A stretch of DNA of 6,425 nucleotides from CALXXL01 sp964512385. GTDB lineage: Bacteria > Verrucomicrobiota > Lentisphaeria > Victivallales > Victivallaceae. Shown piece by piece: positions 1 through 5,090 of the stretch. The position numbers were made by a program, and so were the translations under genes. Position 1 is the stretch's first letter. Every line of letters starts with the position of its first letter. The notes under the pieces are model-generated. The model was given only the letters and a program-made list of their open reading frames with translations, made no database searches and was not told the origin of the DNA. The stretch lies in NCBI GenBank assembly GCA_964512385.1, contig CAZEHZ010000119.1:1-6425 (forward strand), given 5' to 3'.

Positions 1-46
1 TATGCAATATTTCAAGTGTACATCCAACAAAAACTCGTTTTTTACA

Positions 47-113
47 TAGTCGATAATGCAAACGGCAGCTTTACGTTTGGTTTAAAATTTAAATTACCTT
101 TTGCATTATCGGC
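47..113. repeat. Short inverted-repeat element, internally deleted relative of the 4835-5090 element
   Basis: The left end TAGTCGATAATGCAAA (47-62) faces TTTTGCATTATCG (99-111), giving 13 paired bases around a roughly 36-base AT-rich centre. The same ends bound the larger element at 4835-5090. Read on the minus strand, 111 down to 91 matches 4839-4859 at 20 of 21 positions. The bases just inside the left end here (CGGC) also resemble the right end of the larger element read in reverse (ACCGGC). This copy is therefore in the opposite orientation and has lost most of its interior. The outer right end has diverged (GGCGATA instead of GACTA), so a TA duplication is not preserved. It carries no ORF. 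Confidence 0.7.
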
Positions 114-151
114 GATATATGATTATTATTGTTTTTTTTAGTATTTTTATC

Positions 152-179
152 TTGAAAAGTTTTAAAGCTCCGCTATTTT
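152..179 (+). promoter_or_regulatory. Possible sigma-70-type promoter for the 155-aa ORF and secDF
   Basis: TTGAAA (152-157) and TATTTT (174-179) are separated by 16 bases and lie about 30 bases before the ORF start at 210. TATATA (179-184) is an alternative -10 but would give a 21-base spacer. The whole stretch from 62 to 185 is AT-rich, so chance matches are likely. Position and orientation suit a promoter for the rightward unit. Confidence 0.35.
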
Positions 180-198
180 ATATAGCAATGTGATTAGC

Positions 199-204
199 AG
201 GAGG
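199..204 (+). promoter_or_regulatory. Strong Shine-Dalgarno AGGAGG of the 155-aa ORF
   Basis: A full AGGAGG lies five bases before ATG 210. This supports the small ORF as really translated and fixes its start at 210 rather than the internal ATG at 237. It contrasts with the weak site before secDF. Confidence 0.8.
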
Positions 205-209
205 CTACC

Positions 210-677
210 ATGAGTTTATATCAAAAATTTACCGCAATGTCTGCGTTTTCCGGTCGGCTGTGCCTTTGGCTCGGACTGACGGCGGCGGCGTTTTTATTTT
301 TTTGCTTTATCAGCCTTCACGCTCAACTTCCCACTGCCGACTCCTGCCGTGCCGTTACAACTTATTACAGCTTGACTCACACGGTAGACCAAGCGGTTGA
401 AACCAATAATGAACAGAATAATCACTCCACCAAAGCCATTTGGCGGTTCAACGGTGCTTACTCGCTTTGGCTGATTCAACTTAACCAGTTACGCAACTGG
501 CAGCTTGCCGGAGCAGCAATCCTGCGCCAGGTTTATTCAATTTTATTTTTATTATTACTGCTTTATGTACTTCATGCCGGTCAAAATTCCGGCAAAACCC
601 CTTATTCTCTGCCATTTTTTTGGCCGGATATCCTAAGAAATGTCCTGCCGGTACGTGCCGGCCCTGCTCAGCAATAA
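210..677 (+). CDS. Putative SecM/VemP-like secretion-monitor arrest peptide upstream of secDF
   Basis: This 155-residue protein matches no family I recognise by overall sequence. Its N-terminus is signal-like: K6 and R16 precede a hydrophobic core at about 17-36, with a possible signal peptidase site after A38 (L-H-A/Q-L). A polar, probably periplasmic stretch follows (39-100), then a second hydrophobic segment (about 101-122, rich in L), and a short tail ending P-V-R-A-G-P-A-Q-Q. Residues R149-A150-G151-P152 equal the essential end of the E. coli SecM arrest motif (FxxxxWIxxxxGIRAGP). SecM-like spacing is partly kept: F136 is 13 residues before the Arg, I141 and L142 occupy the W and I positions, and V148 stands for I. 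The W and the G before V148 are not conserved (I141, P147). The gene sits 118 bases before secDF, as vemP precedes secDF2 in Vibrio. I infer a regulatory nascent chain that stalls with G151 in the P site and P152 in the A site. The alternative is an ordinary small two-helix membrane protein. Confidence 0.7.
   Translation: MSLYQKFTAMSAFSGRLCLWLGLTAAAFLFFCFISLHAQLPTADSCRAVTTYYSLTHTVDQAVETNNEQNNHSTKAIWRFNGAYSLWLIQLNQLRNWQLAGAAILRQVYSILFLLLLLYVLHAGQNSGKTPYSLPFFWPDILRNVLPVRAGPAQQ
654..665 (+). promoter_or_regulatory. RAGP codons, candidate ribosome stall site
   Basis: The codons are CGT GCC GGC CCT for R149-A150-G151-P152. In E. coli SecM the equivalent Arg-Ala-Gly-Pro stalls the ribosome with peptidyl-Gly in the P site and Pro-tRNA in the A site. 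By analogy the P-site codon here is 660-662. A ribosome there would cover mRNA to roughly base 675, which includes the anti-SD segment at 667-674. Stalling itself is inferred. Confidence 0.6.
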
Positions 678-788
678 ATTTTATCGGTCGGGCAACTCTT
701 GCCCAAACTGTACAAATTTATTTGTCGGCTCGTCTGCCGACAGTCAATCGTTCTATTCAAAAAATTTTGAATGACATAATTTGCTGAG
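667..788 (+). promoter_or_regulatory. Candidate stem sequestering the secDF ribosome-binding site
   Basis: CTCAGCAA (667-674, codons 153-155 of the small ORF) is perfectly complementary to TTGCTGAG (781-788), which contains the GAG core of the secDF Shine-Dalgarno. The stem has eight pairs, four of them G-C. The 106 bases between hold three smaller inverted repeats: GGGCAA/TTGCCC (690-695/699-704), TGTCGGC/GCCGACA (723-729/736-742) and ATTCAAAA/TTTTGAAT (755-762/765-772). These could fold and bring the outer strands together in a multibranch junction. A ribosome held at RAGP would occupy the upstream strand and open the initiation site, as known for secM-secA and vemP-secDF2. Confidence 0.55.
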
Positions 789-795
789 AAAAACT

Positions 796-3339
796 ATGAG
801 TAAATATTTAAAACTACGGACATTCATTGTCCTGACAATCGTTATACTTTTTGCCTGCTCCATTTATCCGTTGACGCCGCCGGACTTTTACCGCACATTT
901 TTGTCCGGCGTAGTGGATGGTAAAGAGGATGCGGCGCAACAACTGGTAAATTCCGCTCAGGCCAAACAGACCGCCAGACCGGATTTATATCCGGCCGCCG
1001 CCTTGCTGGAGGCCGCCAATGAACAGAATATGTCGCTGAAAGAGCTGACCAATGCCAAAAAAGCCCGTGATAACAGTGAAGTTATCAGCAATTTACGGGA
1101 GCGCAGTTCCAGTTCCATTCGTCTGGGGCTTGATTTGAACGGCGGCGTGGAGTTTGTTCTACGCCTTAATCCGGACTACAGCGCACTGAAAACCGACGGC
1201 TTGACGGCAGTTCAGGCGGAAGAAAAATTAAAGGAAAACTTTAATCAATATCGTGATTTGGCAATGGAAGCTCTGCGTAAACGCTTGGAAGCCAAGAATA
1301 TTTTTGAAACCGAAATTGCTCCGTTTGCCAATTACGGCTTGTCGCTTAAAGCCCCGATTGTATCCAAGGACGAAAAAGACCAGCTGAAAAAACTTATCCA
1401 AATGAGTAATAAGCTGGAGTTCCGTTTGGTGCATCAGGACAGCGACGAAATTATTCAGCGCCGTCTGCGTTTGCCGGTCGGCTATGAAATTCTGCGTGAA
1501 GCGGCGGCCGACGGTGCCCCGAACGGCGGCCCCGCTTATGTGGTGGCCAAACATCCGGAAATGACCGGCACCGGCGTGGATGAGGCGTTTGTCAGTAAAG
1601 ACCAGTTTGGCTCCATCTCCATTGCACTGCGTTTTAACCGCTCCGGCACCGAACGGTTTGCCAAAGTAACCAACGATAATTTAATGCGTCAGTTGGCGAT
1701 TGTAATGGACGGTACGTTATATTGTGCGCCGCAAATCAAAACCGCCATTATTGACGGTCAAGCTGAAATTTCCGGCCATTTTACGGTGGAAGAGGCACAA
1801 AATGTGGCCGATGCTTTGACCAGCGGCAGTTTTCCGTTTAAAATTGATGTGGAGGCCGTTTATGACACCGCACCAAGTTTAGGGGCGGATAACGTGAAAA
1901 ACGGGATTTGGGCCGGACTCGCCGCTATGGTGCTGTTAGCCGGGTTTATGATTACCTACTATCGCACCGCCGGCGTGATTGCCGTAATCGCCTTAACCGT
2001 GAACGTGGTGTTGATTTTGGGTGCCATGGCCGCTTTCGGCGCCACCATGACGATGCCGGGGATTGCCGGGATTATTCTTACATTGGGGATGGCGGTAGAT
2101 GCCAACGTTCTGGTGTTTGAACGTATGCGGGAAGAAAAAGAGGCCGGTAAACCGCCGCAGGATGTGGTGGAGATGGGCTTTAAACGGGCATATTCGTCGG
2201 TTTTAGACGGTAACTTAACCACCTTGCTGGTGTCTTTAATTCTGATGTATTTCGGTACGGGCGCCATTAAGGGGTTTGCCGTCAGCTTAAGCATCGGGAT
2301 TGTGTCCAGTCTGTTCACCGCCTTGTTTATGAGTCATCTGATTTTTGACTGGCTTTTGTATCGCAACCCCAATATGCAGTTTAAAATGATGAGCTTCTTC
2401 TCCAAACCGTCGATTCGCTTTATCAAGCAGTCCAAACTGGCGATACTCGTCTCGCTGGCCATGATTGTCATCAGCATTGGCGTCTGCTTGTTTGCGGGCA
2501 GAAACATGCTCAGCGTCGACTTTACCGGCGGTACTTTGCTTAGCTATAATTACAGCCAGACAGTGCCGGTGGCGGAGCTGGAAAGAACCTTATCAGACCA
2601 GGGTTATGCCGGCAAAATCACCTATAAAAGCAACGCCTCCGGTGCCGACAATCGTAAATTGGAAATTTTACTGCGAGACAGTAAAACCGATCAAATGAAC
2701 GGCGAATCCGCCACTTATGCCGATGAACAGTTGATGAATTCCCTGAATCAAGCCTATCCGCAACTGCAGTTGACCAATGGGCAAAGCACGATTATCGGTG
2801 GTTTGGTGGGGGCGGAAATGACTAAAAATGCGGTAATTTCCATTCTGCTGGCCTTTGTCGGCATGATTATCTATGTGGCGTTCCGCTACGAATTTCACTA
2901 TGCGGTGGCCGGCATTCTGGCTTTGGTGCATGACACGGTTATTGCGCTGGGGATTTTTGTACTGGCGGGTCGGGAACTTTCACTGCCGGTGGTGGCCGGG
3001 CTGTTGACTATTATCGGTTATTCGATTAACGACACGATTGTAATTTTTGACCGTATCCGTGAAACGTTGAAGTTTGAACCGAATCGACCGTTTAGCGAAG
3101 TGGTAGATGAAAGTTTAAACCGCACCTTAAGCCGTACCGTATTAACCAGTTTAACCACGTTTATCGTAGTGGTGGTTATGTTCTTCTGCGGCGGGTTGGC
3201 GATTAACGACTTTATGTTTATCATCGGCATCGGGATTATTGTGGGCAGTTACTCCTCGCTCTACATTGCATCGCCGATTGTGGCGGCGTGGCATAAGGTA
3301 ACGACAAAAAGGAAAAAGGCAGTACCGGCCGTCAAATAG
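796..3339 (+). CDS. secDF: Protein translocase subunit SecDF (SecD-SecF fusion)
   Basis: This 847-residue inner-membrane RND-type protein uses the proton gradient to help SecYEG complete export across the membrane. The SecD half has TM1 (about 9-25), the P1 start motif LGLDLNGG (110-117), a large periplasmic region to about 365, and five more helices. Among these is the signature GMAVDANVLVFER (431-443) with the protonatable D435. The SecF half begins near 545, with SVDFTGGT (573-580) and the TM signature GYSINDTIVIFDRIR (741-755), including D746. Normal SecD and SecF are separate genes after yajC; here they are fused and no yajC lies upstream. I chose ATG 796 (M-S-K-Y-L-K) over the in-frame TTG at 781. 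ATG 796 has a weak GAG site seven bases upstream, while TTG 781 has none. The weak site is probably controlled by the upstream ORF. The basic tail (TTKRKK) is cytoplasmic. Confidence 0.96.
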   Translation: MSKYLKLRTFIVLTIVILFACSIYPLTPPDFYRTFLSGVVDGKEDAAQQLVNSAQAKQTARPDLYPAAALLEAANEQNMSLKELTNAKKARDNSEVISNLRERSSSSIRLGLDLNGGVEFVLRLNPDYSALKTDGLTAVQAEEKLKENFNQYRDLAMEALRKRLEAKNIFETEIAPFANYGLSLKAPIVSKDEKDQLKKLIQMSNKLEFRLVHQDSDEIIQRRLRLPVGYEILREAAADGAPNGGPAYVVAKHPEMTGTGVDEAFVSKDQFGSISIALRFNRSGTERFAKVTNDNLMRQLAIVMDGTLYCAPQIKTAIIDGQAEISGHFTVEEAQNVADALTSGSFPFKIDVEAVYDTAPSLGADNVKNGIWAGLAAMVLLAGFMITYYRTAGVIAVIALTVNVVLILGAMAAFGATMTMPGIAGIILTLGMAVDANVLVFERMREEKEAGKPPQDVVEMGFKRAYSSVLDGNLTTLLVSLILMYFGTGAIKGFAVSLSIGIVSSLFTALFMSHLIFDWLLYRNPNMQFKMMSFFSKPSIRFIKQSKLAILVSLAMIVISIGVCLFAGRNMLSVDFTGGTLLSYNYSQTVPVAELERTLSDQGYAGKITYKSNASGADNRKLEILLRDSKTDQMNGESATYADEQLMNSLNQAYPQLQLTNGQSTIIGGLVGAEMTKNAVISILLAFVGMIIYVAFRYEFHYAVAGILALVHDTVIALGIFVLAGRELSLPVVAGLLTIIGYSINDTIVIFDRIRETLKFEPNRPFSEVVDESLNRTLSRTVLTSLTTFIVVVVMFFCGGLAINDFMFIIGIGIIVGSYSSLYIASPIVAAWHKVTTKRKKAVPAVK

Positions 3340-3350
3340 TCGGTCAGCGA

Positions 3351-3396
3351 TAAAAAAAACGGCGGAGTTCAAAAAACTTCCGTCGTTGTTTTCTAT
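3351..3396. terminator. Bidirectional intrinsic terminator between convergent genes
   Basis: The arms AACGGCGGAGTT (3358-3369) and AACTTCCGTCGTT (3375-3387) pair with one G-T wobble and one bulge around a short A-rich loop. A T-rich run follows on the plus strand (GTTTTC). On the minus strand eight T follow, read from the A run at 3352-3359. It can therefore end both secDF and phosphoesterase transcripts. Confidence 0.85.
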
Positions 3397-3403
3397 ATTA
3401 CCT

Positions 3404-4720
3404 CTATTTTTTGGGGGGTAACGGCGCCCGCTCCGGCGTGGCAAGCGTGGTGGAAATCGTATTCCCGCGTTTGCCGAACGACTCAACCGGAGTAACCGTC
3501 AGCAAATATTCGGCATTCCCGTTCACAAACTCCGCCGGAATCGCCAAGGTCGGCGAATCGCTCATTTGTTCAACGCCCAAATAGAAATCGGAAAAGAACA
3601 ACAGTTCTTTAGGTTCGCCCCACTTGCCGTCAGCCATACGTTCTTGCAGTGTAATGGCATACGAATGCACAAAGTCATCATGCGTGGCCGCATTGAAACT
3701 GACATTTACGGCCTTAAACGGCGTGGCGTCCACGGTAGCGGCAACTTGAGCATCAGACGCAAACTGCGGCGCACTGCGGTGTTTGGCACGGGCGTCGGTA
3801 TACACAAACGACTCTTTGGCCAAGGGCAATTCCACCCGCCATAATGCGTCCGGCTTAATTTCACGTTCGCCAATCAGATTATAGCGGTGGAAATCAATAT
3901 GGTCGTCAAAAACCTCCATATAAATAAACTGCACACATTTAGAGGCGTCCGGCGGAACCGAACCGTTTACCCGCCCGCCTTCCAGTTCACAATAATTTAA
4001 ACTTGAGGTGCCGATTGCGGTAAAATCTTTCTGATAAATGGAGCGTTCATCCTCCAGCGCATAGTGCGAATGCCCGGAGAAATGGACGGCATTTTCATAA
4101 TCCGCCAAATTTTCGGTAATAAAAGAGTGCCCCCAGCCGTCGCTGCCGTAAACGGTGTTCAAGGCGTGTTGATGGGTGGTTATAAACACCGGTTTATTCG
4201 GGTCGCGCTGTTCGGCTTCAAACATGGCTTTGTGCAGAAATTCACCGGACGCATTGCCGTAAACGCCGTTGCATTCGCCGGCCTCCGGGCTTAAACCGAT
4301 AAAGTCATAGCCTTTGACCACCTTATGAGTATTGATGGATGTAATCCGCATCCCTTCGCAAAAAGTCCGCTGTGCCTGTAATGGCTCCGTGTCTTTTTTC
4401 CAATAGTCATGATTCCCCATAATGGTAATAGTTTCCGGCTGATTTTTGCCGAAAACCCGCTCCATAATCTGGTGATATTCCTGATAAACCACCTCGTTAC
4501 CGTTGTCGGAAATATCTCCGGCGTAAATGAGGGCGTCAATATTTTTATCTTTTAAAAACGTTAATGCCGACTGCAGGTTTTTCTGCCCGTAATCGGTGTC
4601 AATTCCGGGGTAACTCTGCGTATCACTTACAATCCCCACCCGCAGATTCGGGCTGGACGCACAACCGGCCAATAAACCGATGGACAACATGGCAGTAAAC
4701 AACTTACCATACTTTTTCAT
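3404..4720 (-). CDS. Calcineurin-like metallophosphoesterase lipoprotein
   Basis: This 438-residue secreted lipoprotein has the signal M-K-K-Y followed by a hydrophobic core and the lipobox LLAGC, with C20 lipidated. A21 at +2 predicts sorting to the outer membrane. The two-metal phosphoesterase motifs appear in order: SDTQ (32-35), AGDISDNG (67-74), MGNHD (101-105), THQH (182-185) and GHSH (216-219). The first motif is D-x-Q where D-x-H is usual. Residues from about 300 to 425 look beta-rich and end in a stretch resembling a fibronectin type III strand pattern (YLLTVTPVESFGKRG), which I infer only. The substrate is unknown; phosphomonoesters, phosphodiesters or nucleotides are all possible. 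I chose ATG 4720 because GGAG (4732-4729) lies eight bases upstream and the lipoprotein signal starts there. An upstream in-frame start at 4768 lies inside the promoter. The gene is monocistronic, convergent to secDF, with a shared terminator. Confidence 0.88.
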   Translation of the reverse strand: MKKYGKLFTAMLSIGLLAGCASSPNLRVGIVSDTQSYPGIDTDYGQKNLQSALTFLKDKNIDALIYAGDISDNGNEVVYQEYHQIMERVFGKNQPETITIMGNHDYWKKDTEPLQAQRTFCEGMRITSINTHKVVKGYDFIGLSPEAGECNGVYGNASGEFLHKAMFEAEQRDPNKPVFITTHQHALNTVYGSDGWGHSFITENLADYENAVHFSGHSHYALEDERSIYQKDFTAIGTSSLNYCELEGGRVNGSVPPDASKCVQFIYMEVFDDHIDFHRYNLIGEREIKPDALWRVELPLAKESFVYTDARAKHRSAPQFASDAQVAATVDATPFKAVNVSFNAATHDDFVHSYAITLQERMADGKWGEPKELLFFSDFYLGVEQMSDSPTLAIPAEFVNGNAEYLLTVTPVESFGKRGNTISTTLATPERAPLPPKK

Positions 4721-4766
4721 AACATTTGCTCCAAGGTTGAATTTAATTTTTGTACAATAAAGATAC

Positions 4767-4794
4767 AAATTAGCACCTTAACCCTTAAAGTCAA
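4767..4794 (-). promoter_or_regulatory. Promoter of the metallophosphoesterase gene
   Basis: On the minus strand TTGACT (4794-4789) and TAATTT (4772-4767) are separated by 16 bases. Transcription would begin near 4760, about 40 bases before the start codon at 4720. The -35 matches consensus in five of six positions. The promoter lies outside the repeat element. Confidence 0.6.
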
Positions 4795-4834
4795 GTTTTT
4801 ATTATGAAAAATGATAAATTTTATTAAGCTAAAA

Positions 4835-5090
4835 TAGTCGATAATGCAAAAGGTGATTTTTGTTGTAGACAAGGCGGCAAGTAGCGTTCGTGTACTTTAG
4901 TACATAAGCGGCGCAGCCAACGCAGTATACGACAAAAAGCACCGGAGGCTTCCAGCGGAGGCATGTTTAATGCCGGAGCGACCAGGCATAAAACATAGTT
5001 CTACGCTCAAAAACCGGCGTTTGTTTATGTGGCTTTTATAATTTAACATTTTTATTATTAACGATATAGCCGGTTTTGCATTATCGACTA
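4835..5090. mobile_element. MITE-like non-autonomous element with 17-bp perfect terminal inverted repeats
   Basis: TAGTCGATAATGCAAAA (4835-4851) and TTTTGCATTATCGACTA (5074-5090) are perfect inverted copies. If the outer TA pairs are target duplications, the repeats are 15 bp and the element moves like IS630/Tc1-mariner relatives. The 256 bases carry no transposase ORF. The interior has three nested inverted repeats: GGTGATTTTTGT/ACAAAAAGCACC (4852-4863/4932-4943, one mismatch) around a TGTACTTTAGTACA centre (4891-4904), ATGTTTAATGCC/GGCATAAAACAT (4963-4974/4985-4996, one mismatch), and AAAACCGGC/GCCGGTTTT (5010-5018/5069-5077). Its right edge carries the stop codon of the CoA-transferase gene. 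A reduced copy lies at 47-113. Confidence 0.8.

Noticed and set aside
1..46. End of an upstream gene
   Set aside because: No open frame with coding character can be judged in so short a stretch; I see nothing to annotate.
690..742. Hairpins after the small ORF as intrinsic terminators
   Set aside because: Neither stem is followed by a T-run on the plus strand, and secDF follows closely.
781..795. TTG at 781 as the secDF start
   Set aside because: No ribosome-binding site precedes it, and ATG 796 gives a typical short basic N-terminus before TM1 with a weak GAG site at normal spacing.
1228..3230. Minus-strand and alternate-frame ORFs within secDF
   Set aside because: They lie wholly inside a well-supported gene, show no family motifs and no ribosome-binding sites; they are frame shadows.
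4721..4768. Longer N-terminus for the metallophosphoesterase
   Set aside because: The extra codons overlap the -10 element and would bury the lipoprotein signal; ATG 4720 has a good GGAG.
4769..5087. A small gene or structured RNA in the gap before the CoA-transferase gene
   Set aside because: The paired segments are explained by the terminal and nested repeats of the element, and no ORF with a ribosome-binding site is visible.
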